Below, piece after piece: positions 32,430 through 45,954 of a DNA stretch of 64,000 nt. The notes beneath the pieces are model-generated. The model ran no database searches. It worked only from the letters and a program-made list of their open reading frames with translations, and was not told where the DNA came from. The translations under genes and the position numbers were made by a program. The stretch is taken from contig CABFPE010000630.1 in assembly GCA_900660155.1 (NCBI GenBank), forward strand, positions 288,997-352,996, written 5' to 3'. This stretch comes from Hofstenia miamia. Taxonomy: Eukaryota > Xenacoelomorpha > Acoela > Hofsteniidae. The first letter of the stretch is position 1; each line of letters starts with the position of its first letter.

Positions 32430-33360
32430 AATATCAGAATGATATCAGCTAACACATATTTATTCTCGCAGTTAGAAAAATTGCGGTACATTCGAAAAAT
32501 AAATAAAATCCATTTTATCTATTTTTGCAGAGCAACTCATACATGTATATTTGTGAAGAATTATGAAGTTATTGGTATATACATCTAATATGCTGTTTAT
32601 ATAATAAGTTTTTTGTTGAACAATTTAACGACAAATTATTACATCAAGTGATATCAGACTTATGTTTTTTGCACTTTAAGACGTTTTGAATCTAACAGTT
32701 AGTCCACAGTATTTTCGATGCATAGATCCGAATATATCACAATTAGATATACTAACAGCATAAACAAAGATCCTACGAGCATAATTAGATATCCAAGTCG
32801 CATGCAAATTTTTCTGAATAGTACACTCAATTATCCTAATAGCTCAAGCAAAGTTCCGTATAGCGCATGCATTCATCTGAAGAACTGTGAATTATTTTAG
32901 AATGTATTCAAGCATCACTAAGTGAACAATATTGAGTTAAATTCTTTAATACTCCACTCTTTGTCGATCAAGTTTCCGATATCTTAATATTTCCAAACTT
33001 CGCATTGATTATACTTATTTTTGCATTCAACTTTCCAATATTTGCAAGTAATATTCTATGAATTGCATATTGATTTTCAAAATTTGCAATCAAAATTCAA
33101 ATGAATTTACTGACATTAAACAACTTAAATGCTTTCAAATATTAGAAAGTTGGACCCAAAAATCAAAATCGTCTGCGAGGTTTGGAATTATCACTGCAGA
33201 TATCGGAAGCTTGACTGAGAAGGAATGTAGTATTATAAATTTAAAACTTTTCCAAGTTCAATTGTGACTAACGAATGTTAACTGCATATAGACGAATTGA
33301 CAAAGTTTAGTTAATTTAAATAGACGTTTGAGTTTTTTTATCACATGCAATAGCGAATAA
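32430..33360. other. Intergenic AT-rich sequence
   Basis: No feature I can support. The 5' part of the LINE that follows may extend into its last 100 bases. Confidence 0.45.
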
Positions 33361-33369
33361 TAGTAAAAT

Positions 33370-35940
33370 TTTATGCTTAACTGAAACTTGGTTTGTTTCT
33401 TCAATTAAATACAATATTTTCCTTTATTATAACTTGGAATTTGCAGCACAAAATAATCGATAATTTTCAATTAATCATGGTGGTTGCATTACAATGTGTG
33501 ATGAAAATTTCAAGCATTGTAGCATTAATGAAAAATATTTTGATTTCGTCTGCAGAGCTATTTTTGACTTTATAACTGAAGTAATCTTATTTCACTGCTT
33601 TTATCTTCCTAGCGCAGCACAAATTATTCTAAACATTCTATTACTGTGAAATGAATTTGAAAATCTTTGTACTTCTCATAAGTGTTTGTCTCAAAATAGA
33701 AATTCAGTGATAAGTGGTAAATTCAATATGCCTAATGGTAATTGGGAAAGTTTTACTTCAACAAATAAAGACAATGAATGCATTTTGGAGGAATTAATAA
33801 ATTTTAGTTTTGATCAATTAGTTGACTTCCCCACGCATAATAGGGAAAAGTTACTAGAATTGATTTTCACAAATTCAAATAAAATCGAAGTTTTGGATTA
33901 CAGTCTTCTAAATGAAAATTTATCTGACCATGATGTATTTAATTTCGACAAGGTAGAAAAAGATAAGACTATTGAATTTAAACAGTATTCTTTTCATCAA
34001 GCACCGGAAGGGCTTCATGAACTTTTAGGAAGATCATTATTATTTTATTAGTTTTGATGTCATAGATGTACATATTGACGCTTATATTGACTATTGGTAT
34101 GAAAATCTCTTTACAACTGTACCCTATAGAAGAAAAAAGCGTCAATTACTACGTAAATATCTCAGTTCTCATTCAATGCATTGCCTTAATAAACATAATA
34201 CTTTAAAAAGAAAACGTTCTTATAATCATTCTTTATATCGTAAAGCTGTTAGGAATCTATCAGAATCAATAAAGTTAGATAAAGTAACTTTTATAAACAA
34301 TTTTTCTCTTAAAACAAATTTGAATGACTGTTACTCTCTTACAAATGCAGTGCTTGTACTTCAGGCACAAGAGTAAGTTTTATTACAAAACATTGCCTTC
34401 AATATGTCTTAACAGGTTCATTACACAAAATATTTCCTGCTACTATTAAAGAAAAGACGCGAACTTTTACAAATGCAATGTATCATTCCAGTTTTCCTAA
34501 AATAATGTCTTATAGGAGCATAAATCTCACTGATTTACATGATAAATCTAATGCTTTTAATGACTACTTTTGTTCTATTTATAATCCAAGTGATGCTAAT
34601 ATTATGAATGTTCCATTTCCATTGTCATTAATCTACAATCTTGAAATAGATATTGAAGACGTATTTTGAAGCGATTTCCAATCTCTCGATGCAAGGATGT
34701 GGATATGATAACATCCCCAATGGTTTTTTAAAAAAGTTCTTAACAGCACTTGCACCCAATATTATCCAAGTACTTCAGAATATAATTATATCGGGTACAC
34801 ATATCTCTCTGGAAGCAAGCAATTATTCATCCAATCCAGAAGAAAGGATTAAGAAAAAAAATAAATTTCAGACCAATAAGCATCTTACCAAAACTATCAT
34901 TAATGTTTGAAAAATCATATTTAAGCGACTTTATTCTGTATTTCGTAAAAATACTTCGAAATCACAACATGGATTTATGAAATATAGATCTACAATTTCA
35001 AAATTGCTTCTATTTTTATCAAATATTTATGATAATTTCGATTCTAACATTTTCTTTGGCATAATATCAGATCAGGCTAATATACCAAGTGGTGTTCTTC
35101 AAGGATCAGTTCTTGGTTCTTTATTATTCTTAATTTTTATAAACGATTTGTAAAATTACTGTTTTGCTACAACTGCATTCTTATTTACTGACGACTTAAA
35201 ATTACTTAGTAATGACCTTAATGAAATAAATGAAGATTATTTAAGATTAAACAATTGGTGCTTAGAAAATATTGCAAAATTGAATGAAGTCAAATTTCAG
35301 TTGTTAGTAGTCCCTAATAGCACTAAACATATGCTTCAACTAAACTCCAATGATACAGTCAGAGCATTAAGCTCAGTTAAAGATTTGGGTATTATTATTA
35401 CACACAATCTTGACTGGTCCACTGATGTTTATTCAAAATGGAAAACATGAAATCAATCATTTTAAGCATCAAAAGAATAAAAGTTTATAAAATCAAAGTT
35501 TCTTACAAAAGAAGCACCTACATAACTGCAATTAGATCAATCCTTATTTATGGATCAGTCGTTTGGTATCTAAGCAGAGTCGATATTTTAGAATTGAAAA
35601 TTTTCAAAACGGTTCTTAGAAGTGGATTTTAAATATTACGGATTATAAGAAGAGATTAATTCAACTCAATTTATTGCATCTTTAAATGCAATTTCAACTC
35701 GGACTATGTTTACCTATATATTCCGAAATAAGGACTATGGCATTAAAATAGAATCCTTTTCCAGTGTAAAATGAAGATGAAGAATGAAACAGACAATTTC
35801 TTCTTTATCCATATCATCAAATTAACAAATTTCATTCATCTAAATGCAAATATTGATCTCTTTGATACATATTCAAAATTTAAAAGCAATTAAAAGATTT
35901 ATTTAAACAACAATTTTTTTATTTATATGCATCTAATAAC
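33370..35940 (+). mobile_element. Degraded LINE with endonuclease and reverse transcriptase (CR1/Jockey-like)
   Basis: In order on the + strand: CLTETW (33374), HGGC (about 33478), GKFNMPNGNW (about 33716) and SDHDVF (33922), all signatures of an APE-type endonuclease. RT motifs follow: QHGFMKYRST (about 34964), VLQGSVLGSLLFLIFINDL (about 35095) and FTDDLKLL (about 35184), where the expected A of FADD is T. A C-terminal KRLIQLNLLHL tract follows near 35655. Many stops and frameshifts break it into pieces, the longest 121 codons (33686-34051). It is an old copy with no intact product, 3' tail or target duplication visible. Confidence 0.85.
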
Positions 35941-38900
35941 ATAGTGTTTAATTTTCATATTGAAGAATTATTGCGTACATACATGGTACATCACATTTCA
36001 ATATCGATCATAATTGAATTTTACAAAACCTAGCAAATTTAAGAATTTTGGAGAAAAGTATTTTACGTAAACAACACAGAAATATATAATTTTGGAATAT
36101 TTAGTAAACCTCATATTCTCTAAAACATTATTAAGCAGAAAATATTCACATTGTGTCAAGTAGGCCTGGAAATTTTTATTTGAAAAGTAATTTCGTTGTG
36201 GGGGCTTCAGATTGTATACACAAAAAATAGTAATTACACCTGGGTTGTTGATTCCCATCTCTCTTACTTTTATATACTGATGAATCTTTCATTCTTCTCT
36301 TTGCCTAATCACGAAGTTTTTTTAAAAAGAAATCTAAACTACTAAAAATATAGCCACACCTGATTCTCAACTTTGTCCGTACGCTTCTGTCGCTCTCATT
36401 CACTTGTACAGCGATCTAGTCAGATTGTAAAGCTAATCATCATCCATAGACCATTCATCAATATCATTTAATTTTGGTAAAGATATTACTTCAAAGATTA
36501 CTACGAGATTATAATCGAATTCAATTGATATTTCAAATTGCATCTTATTTAAAATGATCGAAAAATTTTATAATTTAAAACATTCCCCATCACAAGAATT
36601 TTCTTGTTATGCCAAAGGCCCTGTCCAGATGATATAGATTTGAAAACATAAATTTTATTGAATAAATTGGTTTTACAATTTAAGACACATATTAAAGTGG
36701 AGCATTTCTGTAGTTTTTTATTTTTGGTACCAATAAATATTTAGTGAAAATAATACTTGGGACTTACTAGAATTTAAAATTGTACAGTATACTGGCGTGA
36801 AACAGTCCATTAAAAGGAAAATTATCTATAATTTCAATAAATTTTTTTATGAGTTTATGACAAACATGGAATTATTAAACGCTTATTGAACCCTAGGAAT
36901 ATAGTGCAAACTTTTTGACAAGTTAGGGCGCTAGAATTTTTCAAAAAACCTAGAAAAAATCTAAATATGTGTACACTGAAGATTTAAGAAATGATCATTA
37001 TGTAAATAGCATGCTATGCTCCTATTCACTATTGGTGCAGCATTTATTTTGTGCATTCACAAACAGAATGCTTGAATTTAGTCAATCACCAATAGTGGCG
37101 TCAGCAAAAGTTCAACACAAATCAAAGCAATTTAATTTATTCATTTGGCACCATTATGAAAATGCTTTTACAACAAAGATATTGTTCAGCCTTTTTGCAA
37201 AAAAATATGTTCCAATTTGCTTATCTGCTTGTCATTATATTAAGTGCATTATTTCTTCAATGTCACTGACCTCTTTGATCTTAGCAGCTATTAACCTTAA
37301 GTATTTAGTTTTTAGACTACATGTTCTCGTAACACAGGATTGTCAGTACCAACAAATAAAATTGCATATAATTTTCTAGGGTGCTGCATTTCCTGTTTGC
37401 ATTCATTTAAAGTTCTAAATATCCTGTAAAATAATGTTTAATGACAGAGGTTCAAATATAGATCAGAGAATTTTAGCTATCAAAGATGTATTAGTTCAAA
37501 AAATATATTGCTATTTCAAAATATCAATAAAGCCATAAATAATTAAAATTGTTGCATAAATTATCCGTACCTTGTTTTAAATCTGAAAAATTATTAAATT
37601 TGACATTTCAACAGCATTAAAAAAACTTCTTGACACTAGAAATGGAAATACATATATACAAAGACTTTTTTCTTTGTGAAAAATGAATAATTTTTTTAGT
37701 AACTTCGACTCTGGAATAGGGAAAAAAAATTTGAGTCGAACATATTTAAAAACAACTTAACCCAGGCCAAATAAATTTGTGATATCTCTTAAAAAGAGCG
37801 TCAATATAACGCGAAATTGATTACAAAAATTGTTTACTACTGACATTTTTAATAGTAAACTAAAAAATTAAGGGTCGAAATATTTGTCGAAAACCTCGTG
37901 AATTTTAGACCAGATTTAACGCAAATAACTTTTATTGCAAGTGAAGTGCTTTCTAATGCAGAAATTTAAAACTGGAATTATTTCATTCCTTGAGAAGCAT
38001 TTGAATAAATTAGTTTCACCTCAAAATGCATGCAGAAAGAAACTGAAATTTTCATATAATGTCTTCAAAAGGATTATCAACCTACATAAATTTAAAGACA
38101 TATGTGATTTGTTTATGTGTATAATTAAACTGTGAAATTTGAGTTCTGAGCGTTAAAAGGCTTTGAATTAGCGTAGACATGTCAAATGGATAGGTCACAA
38201 ACGTTTCCTCACAATCTAACTGATTTTCACAATAAGTGCAAATTTATATTTGAAAGTTGCCAGTTTTGCTTCCCTTTTTCAATAAAAGATATATAATAAT
38301 ATAGTAATGTGGAAATTATCCAATCAATAACAGGCTTTGATTTAAACGTAATTTAATTTTGCAAGTATTAACCTTAAACTGTCTATGTCATTTATTAATA
38401 AGGCTAATTGATTTTGAAAAACAAAGCTTCTAAAAAGTTGCCTCTATTCTTCAAACCACACTTTTCCGTGTTTTATGGAGTTGACATCTTAACTGTGCTG
38501 GGTGCTCCCTATTTTTACTTGCACTTGGACAAAATTGCAAAGTCCTCCAAATATCCTTCAGTTTTACGGTTACGCTATGCACTATTTTGTAACGTTTCAA
38601 ATAACTGATACAAATGATACAGGTTTTGCTTATTTCCCTTGTCAAGATAAGCATTTATAGTTTCCATTATGTCACTGCTATGTCATTGAACTATTTACAT
38701 GTAATGCAATTCTAATCCTGAAAAACTTTTAATGCATTTCTTGACAAAAAGATATAAAGAATAACTGGGAAAGATTGCATGGGTTCCCTTTGGTTTTTGA
38801 AGTGCTACAAAATGGTTACAACATGAGGAAATAATTTTGTCCTTTGTAACTAAAAATAAGGGGCAACCAGCAGAGCAAAAATTGCAATTATATAAAAATA

Positions 38901-39714
38901 TGAAATATATTATTTTAGAAGCAGAGGCAGCTTCTTAGAAACAGTATTTTTAAAAAATAAAAAAACCATTTTCCTCCTCCGCCTATTTATTAACGATAAA
39001 CTGTTTCTCCATATTTTCAAGCATTTTTCTCCAAGCCTGTTAGGAAATTTGGAAATACTGAGATATGGAGACTTCTGTTTGTGCATACGCTCGATCATAA
39101 TGTCTAAAATTTATACTAAACTACATTGCTGAGTTCCCAAATATTGAAAAAAAATTTAAATTTTCACTGAAAATTGAAATTATTTAAACAATACTAAATT
39201 TCTCACCATAAGATTATAATAAACATTAGCAGACGATAATATCAATATAATAAAATAGAATATAGAATAGAATTTCTTATTAAGTGTAATGCCATAATTA
39301 TACACTTTAACAAAAGTTGCTAATACTACACTTAATGGTCAATAACAACATAAAATACACAAAACTATAAAAATATAGTAAAAAAACGTGGATTCAGAAT
39401 TATCAGTTTACCCAGTTTATTGCTAATCAATGATATCTTTTAAAAAAACTGGAATCCTTTCCGTGATGTAGAACCTATTTTAGGGATATATTGTTTATGG
39501 AGGTAGTTATTAATATGAATGAAGATATTCCACAGATAGGAGCGTATGCTCACACGCAATTCTATTGCGTGGGAAATTTTCTTATTGTATTTTTAATGAT
39601 GAAACTGTTGTACTCCACTCTGTATATCGGGTTATGATGACAAAACCGTATTTGCTCAATGTAACCTTCCTTTAGAAGAAAGTATTAATTTTGATTAGAT
39701 AAAAGTATTGCTTG
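35941..39714. other. Intergenic region, mostly unrecognised
   Basis: AT-rich. A 136-codon + strand frame at 36969-37379 has no recognisable motif; the opposite strand of the same stretch looks more protein-like (see findings). Weak inverted similarity between about 38408-38450 and 38905-38945 hints at a decayed MITE. No gene can be supported. Confidence 0.45.
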
Positions 39715-39749
39715 GTTCACAGTTTAAATGTACTAAACACTCTGTGAAA

Positions 39750-40474
39750 ATCACTTCTCAAATAAATGTATCATTATATTGCGCCATATGTTGAAAAAGA
39801 ATTTCAATTGCCTCCTGAAGTTCAATGGGACGAATCTGTTGCAATTCAGAGAGTATCATCGACCAAACTTTTGGGTGTCACATTTCAGAAAAATTTGAAG
39901 TGGACCAGCCACGTGAACGAAATTACAAATAAGGCTTCCAAAAGGTTATTTTTACTAAAACTACTTCGGCGAAGCGGCGTATCCCAAAATCATCTATTAT
40001 CCGTGTATGTCTTGTTAATCAGGTCACTGCTTGAGTATTGTGCCCCGCTATGGCATTATGGGTTAACCCAAAATCAAAGCGATCGACTGGAGAGGATACA
40101 GAAACGGGCTTTCCGAATAATAGTCCCAAATGCAACATATAGTGAAGCAGGAGTACAACTAAACTGTTCTACCTTGTACACTCGTCGCCAAAGTCTTTGC
40201 GATCGACTCTGGAAAAAATTACAGAACCTGAACCACCCTCTACACAATCTAATACCCGCAGAACGAGAATCTCTCTACCCTTTACGAGCTCATCGCAATC
40301 GCCAAATCTCAGTTAGGTCATTCCGATTTACGAAATCGTTTGTCCATGCAAATCATGCAAATCATCTTGTAGTTCATCAGTCCATAAATGACTTTTGTTG
40401 ACTGTTTAATATATTTGTAGACCTGTATTAAGGTAATAAATCTATTTAATAATAATAATAATAATAAAAAAAAG
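39750..40474 (+). mobile_element. 5'-truncated LINE fragment with (TAA)n tail
   Basis: A single open frame of 211 codons (39766-40401) corresponds to the region after the RT palm of CR1/L2-like LINEs. It has VSSTKLLGVTFQKNLKWTSH, NKASKRLFLLKLLRRSGV, LLEYCAPLWHYGL and ERIQKRAFRII. It ends shortly before an AATAATAAT run at about 40447-40466 and an A-rich tail. The frame is intact to its stop, so this copy is younger than the one at 33.4-35.9 kb. It lacks the endonuclease and catalytic RT motifs, as expected of a 5'-truncated insertion. Confidence 0.85.
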
Positions 40475-41722
40475 AATATCCATTTGCATATTATACTTAA
40501 TGTTACAAATTTGTATATTTCACTATTATTCAACCCTAGGGTTGCAAGTGAATAAAATTTTCTCTTTCTTTCTTTCTGTCATTCTCTATTCAAAGAATAT
40601 TCGATTTCAATAAGTTTCCAAGTTTGTAAAACATGCGATAATGCATACTATTTAATCAATAGTTTTATCTATATACTAATTTTGGTTTTCGGTTTTTATA
40701 CCTGTATTACTTACAATTATTTAACTATGAATTTGTCTACGAAAACCATTACGTTTTTCGAGTAAAAACTGGAACATATTGCATTTTTCCTAAGTATGTG
40801 TAGTACACAATATATGGTTGCAACGTATCTAAAGATTAATGATCAGTTAACTTAATAATTATTTGAATAATAAACGTGAAGAAATGAATGAAGATAATCG
40901 CAATCAAATAATTTGAAAATTCGATTTATCTTGTATATTTGAATAAGAAGTACACCAAACCTTTGATACGATTTCATTTACTTACGACAGTTGCATCATC
41001 AGCAGCTTACTGCAACTTATAACAAATTTATAGCAGTGTAAATTTCTTTCGTAAAAATGAATGTTTTTTGTATTGCCTTGTTCATGGCGAAGTTCAAGTC
41101 TTTTTTAGCAAGATTTTTTCAATATTACATCAACTAAAAACGCTCTGTTACTCAAGACAAGAAGCATCTTTAAGATAACTTCTCCATTTAGTGTCATCTT
41201 GAAATGATATCCAAATGAAATGCATCTGTTCTATGATGTTATTCAAATCATCAAAAGTCGAAATTACTGAGATGTAAGTTTAAAACGTTTACTCCACTTT
41301 CTACTTAGAATAAACTAGATGTATTTAATTTAAAAACGCATGAAAAAAAACTGCAAAGCAAATTTAAGCAAGGCAAAATTTTCCATACTTCCAGATGCTG
41401 ATGAAATTTCTTGATCTCGTTTCATGATATTGACATAAAAAGCTGTGAAAGAGATGCTTTTATGTATATTGTTGGATATATTATGAAAGAAATTTGGAAT
41501 GCAAATATTTTTCACATAGATTTATTACATTTTCTGAAGACAGTAAGGAAATGGGCCAATATATATGAATGATCTCAATCTTGGTGGCTTGAAACATCCT
41601 TACAAGGCTATAGTAAATGCTGTCATTAATTCCTTCAAATCTTTAAAAAACAAAGATATAGTTATTAATTAAATTGAAATTTATGGGGGAATTAATGATC
41701 TAGCGATGCATTCGTAGTTTGT
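40475..41722. other. Intergenic AT-rich sequence
   Basis: Nothing recognised between the LINE fragment and the mariner element. Confidence 0.5.
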
Positions 41723-44050
41723 GACGGTGTGTCAAAAGTAACTTGACTTTTAAACTAACTAAAAAATTCAACCAATCACAGAAAAGATGATGAAATATTT
41801 CGTCATTTCATAACTATATAAAGGGAATTTATGTTATGCATAACAATTTTGTTATTTTTCCAGTACTTTTTAACTTTAGACATGGATTTAGACACTAGAC
41901 TGGAAATATTAAAACTATACCACAAAAATGGAGTCAGTGCAACAGCGGCATTACGTGCATACAAAACAGCACAGCACCTTCACAAAGATTTTTTTTCTGT
42001 TACAGCTGTCACTAACATAAGAAAATTTGAAAAAACAAAATCCTTGCACAATGCTGCTAAATCAGGGAGACCATTGCTCCAAGAAGACTGGAAACCAATG
42101 GTAATGAGTACTCCAAAAACTCTGCAAGATACAAATGTGTATGGCCATGCAAGCTCTTCTATTGCTGTAGCTACTACAATTCCAAAGAAAAGTTTTTGCC
42201 GAATTCTTAAAGCATGTAGTATGCTCACATACAAAATTGACTTGCATCAAACTGAATCAGACTATCATCATCGTCTCGAATTTGCACAATGGATTTTATC
42301 TAATGCAAATTTGCTCAATAATGTGCTTTGATCAGATGAGACCTATTTTTCTATGAATGGAATGTTTAACCGGCATAATTGTACCATATGGGCGTCTGAG
42401 AACCCTCAGCACGTAATAAGAGAAGGCTTGCACCCTGAAAAATTATGTGTGTGTATGACATTCAGTGCAAATTATGTGCTAAAGCCATTTTTTTCTGGTA
42501 CAGTAAATCAGGATAATTACACCAGTATACTCCGTGACCATATGTTTCCACAACTAAGACAGAAACAAAAAATGCAGTCTGTTATTTTTCAGCATGATAA
42601 TGCGCCACCATACTACTCCAGACAAGCCAGGGATTTCATCGGCCCTCAGTTGCCAGCTGAGCGTGTTATTGGCAGAGGTTTTGGTCATGCATGGCCTCCG
42701 AGATCACTTGACCTGAGTCCACTTGAATTTATTTGTGGTCTATTCTAAAGTCACGGGTATATCATACATACATTTCAACCAACCTGTATGATTCAAAAAG
42801 GAGGTTCATACAAGAAGTTGATTCACTTAACATTGATGAATTACATCGAGCTGTCCAGAATATGATACCAAGATGTGAACTTACTATTGAGCAGAATAGA
42901 NAGACACTAGACTGGAAATATTAAAACTATACCACAAAAATGGAGTCAGTGCAACAGCGGCATTACGTGCATACAAAACAGCACAGCACCTTCACAAAGA
43001 TTTTTTTTCTGTTACAGCTGTCACTAACATAAGAAAATTTGAAAAAACAAAATCCTTGCACAATGCTGCTAAATCAGGGAGACCATTGCTCCAAGAAGAC
43101 TGGAAACCAATGGTAATGAGTACTCCAAAAACTCTGCAAGATACAAATGTGTATGGCCATGCAAGCTCTTCTATTGCTGTAGCTACTACAATTCCAAAGA
43201 AAAGTTTTTGCCGAATTCTTAAAGCATGTAGTATGCTCACATACAAAATTGACTTGCATCAAACTGAATCAGACTATCATCATCGTCTCGAATTTGCACA
43301 ATGGATTTTATCTAATGCAAATTTGCTCAATAATGTGCTTTGATCAGATGAGACCTATTTTTCTATGAATGGAATGTTTAACCGGCATAATTGTACCATA
43401 TGGGCGTCTGAGAACCCTCAGCACGTAATAAGAGAAGGCTTGCACCCTGAAAAATTATGTGTGTGTATGACATTCAGTGCAAATTATGTGCTAAAGCCAT
43501 TTTTTTCTGGTACAGTAAATCAGGATAATTACACCAGTATACTCCGTGACCATATGTTTCCACAACTAAGACAGAAACAAAAAATGCAGTCTGTTATTTT
43601 TCAGCATGATAATGCGCCACCATACTACTCCAGACAAGCCAGGGATTTCATCGGCCCTCAGTTGCCAGCTGAGCGTGTTATTGGCAGAGGTTTTGGTCAT
43701 GCATGGCCTCCGAGATCACTTGACCTGAGTCCACTTGAATTTATTTGTGGTCTATTCTAAAGTCACGGGTATATCATACATACATTTCAACCAACCTGTA
43801 TGATTCAAAAAGGAGGTTCATACAAGAAGTTGATTCACTTAACATTGATGAATTACATCGAGCTGTCCAGAATATGATACCAAGATGTGAACTTACTATT
43901 GAGCAGAATAGAGGACTATTTGAACATTTGTTTTAATATATCTCTTATTTCCCGTATTAGAGTCTGTTTATTTACATATATTCTTGTTTAGTTTCATATA
44001 AATAAAAAGTTATTGTACTCTGGAAAGTCAAGCTACTTTTGACATACCCT
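41723..44050 (+). mobile_element. mariner-superfamily transposon (DD41D-like spacing), duplicated by an assembly join
   Basis: The left TIR (about 41723, GACGGTGTGTCAAAAGTAAC) and the right TIR (44022-44050, ending CTTTTGACATACCCTG) are inverted repeats; TA follows the right end. The single N at 42901 is followed by a restart at the base equivalent to 41890, so about 1011 bp occur twice, apparently identically. The unduplicated element is about 1.32 kb. The transposase frame starts at 41882 and ends at 43936. Confidence 0.85.
41882..43936 (+). pseudogene. Transposase of the 41723-44050 mariner-like element
   Basis: The N-terminal helix-turn-helix begins MDLDTRLEILKLYHKNGVS. The first catalytic Asp is in SDETYFSMNG, the second in IFQHDNAPPYYS, and the third region is WPPRSLDLSPLEF, about 42 residues after the second. 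The WPPRS.DL.P.(D/E)F layout and long spacing fit DD41D-type (visitor-like) transposases, here with Glu where Asp is usual. An in-frame TGA precedes SDE and a frameshift follows the LEF motif, after which WSILKSRVYHTY resumes. These would inactivate it. Coordinates span the artificial duplication. Confidence 0.8.
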
Positions 44051-44525
44051 GTATTTACAAAATATGTGAAATTCTTAGCAATTGGAGAAATTCTATGAGT
44101 GATTCTGTATCATGCTCTAGTCTTTATACAGAAATCTGTATTGAAAATATAAGATATTTTCGCTTCCTCCTTGTTAGAATTGCTGCGGCCGTGATTTACA
44201 TTGGCAATTGACTCATTTTATGGAAATATGTTTTCATATAATCTTGCAAAAATGTTTTTATATCTTGCAATTTTCAATTTTTTTAACAGATGTATTTCAT
44301 AAAAGTATATAGATCTATTTTCCAGAAAGAAGAATTGCTCATCGCTTGTTTAAAATTAGAAAGAATGTAGAGCATTTACCTGATTTGCATAACTTAAGCG
44401 TAAGCAACTTATCTAAAATTGATAACCTATTTTAGAAAAGATACCCATTTCTTAAGTACAGTTACGTAAATGTTAAGCCTGTTTTTATAGTAAATCATAT
44501 CTTAATCTCAACTATAAGCACCACA
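44051..44525. other. Intergenic AT-rich sequence
   Basis: Nothing recognised between two transposons. Confidence 0.5.
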
Positions 44526-44527
44526 TA

Positions 44528-45687
44528 CAGTACTGGAAAGTACTGTCGGGAAGAAAATTTAGCTGACCTCTTTCCACTTATTTTCAATAATGTTAAGGTC
44601 TGGAGATTGGCCAGGCCAGTCAGCAAAGATAGCAATCCATTATTTTGGAGAAGTTTTTCCATTTCTTTTGAGGTATGACATGGAGCACCATCCTGTTGAT
44701 CACTTTTAAGGAATTGCAAGAGTTTCTTTTCTAGAATCCGAGCATATTAAGAGCTTAGCAGAATACTAGTGATGTGAACAGTCTTGCGAAAGCCACACTT
44801 CCATATGGCATCCCATACCATTACAGACTTTCCAACAAAATTCATGGTCCCCTGAGAAAGTTGAGGCAAGAATCTGAACTTCTGCACAGGTGGTCTCTTT
44901 ATCAACATTCTCTTCGATGAGTATACCTCAAATCTTCACTCATCTGAAAATATAACATTAGACCAATTTTCAGATGAATTGTCTTTCATTAAATTGGCCC
45001 ATCTCACCCGGCGTAATTTTGATTTCTGGGTGCCACGAAAGTCTCAATTGAGTACTTTTTCAGGATGTTTCGCACAGTTCTTGCTGTCACAAGATGACCA
45101 TCAGCCCATTCCTTGCAAAATTCATCTGAATTCTTCCTGGGATTTTGCTTTGAAAGGCACATAAGAGCTGATTGGGAGGTTTTGGAAGTCTTCTTTGGTC
45201 TTCCGAACTTTACCGTGGGGGCAATGATGTTTTCAGAAGTGAAACGTCTGATGATATCCCCTACAGTACTTCGAGCTCGGGCTATATTATGGTGATTCAT
45301 CCCCTCAAAATGTTGGGAGATAATCAATTCGCGGATGGCAACAGGTACATAACCATGCATCATATATGGCGAAGAAAAACTGTTATTAGACATTTTCAAT
45401 ATAAATAGACTGAAAAATTCTCAACCAATGAAATTTATTACAGATTCTCTGGTTTGGTGGTCGAAAACACTTTTCCAGAAAGATTAGCTAACTACAAGCA
45501 TTGTAGCATTTCTCCTTAAGATTTAAAGTAAACTGATAATTATATCTCAACATTGATGAATTCATCTTTATGCAACCCCAAATCTAATTAAAAAATAACT
45601 GCAACTATGACATTCTTGACATCCATTTCTTAGAAATATAGTATTTATGACAAATAGTGGGTGGCGGAATTGTTTTTTCCAGTACTG
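44528..45687 (-). mobile_element. Tc1-like transposon fossil (DD34E type)
   Basis: Ends CAGTACTGGAAA (left, preceded by TA) and TTTCCAGTACTG (right) are a perfect 12-bp inverted repeat. On the - strand the transposase starts near 45399. A frame of 131 codons contains the helix-turn-helix region with STVGDIIRRFTSEN and FGRPKK. Then NVIFSDE, QQDGAPCHTSKEMEK and WPGQSPDLNIIENKW follow in several frames, the last with the catalytic Glu. The element is 1160 bp with several frameshifts and stops. It ends 270 bp from the stop codon of the cyclase gene and may lie in or near its 3' UTR. Confidence 0.82.
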
Positions 45688-45954
45688 TGCTTCCAAGTTT
45701 GGTACAGACACCCTTATTGTCTCAATGATTTATATCATATTTTTGAATTTCTTTTGCATTAATCTTACATACAATGAAGTAAATTAAAGAAACATCTAAA
45801 AAATTAATTGTTCACCAATGGTACAAATATTTTACAATCTCATAAAAAGTTTGCATCTAAATGAGTTAAAAATTAGCCACCTGATATATCAAAATATAAT
45901 GCTAAATCTAACAAAATTATTAGCAAAGCAACATTACAAATTTATCTAAAAATA
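45688..45954 (-). other. Likely 3' UTR of the cyclase gene
   Basis: The 267 bases between the stop codon and the Tc1 fossil. No canonical AATAAA was identified with confidence. Confidence 0.4.

Noticed and set aside
36969-37379. 136-codon + strand frame as a gene
   Set aside because: Composition and lack of motifs suggest chance; the reverse strand looks more protein-like but is broken.
41980-43262. - strand frames inside the mariner element
   Set aside because: Antisense shadows of the transposase, present twice because of the contig overlap.
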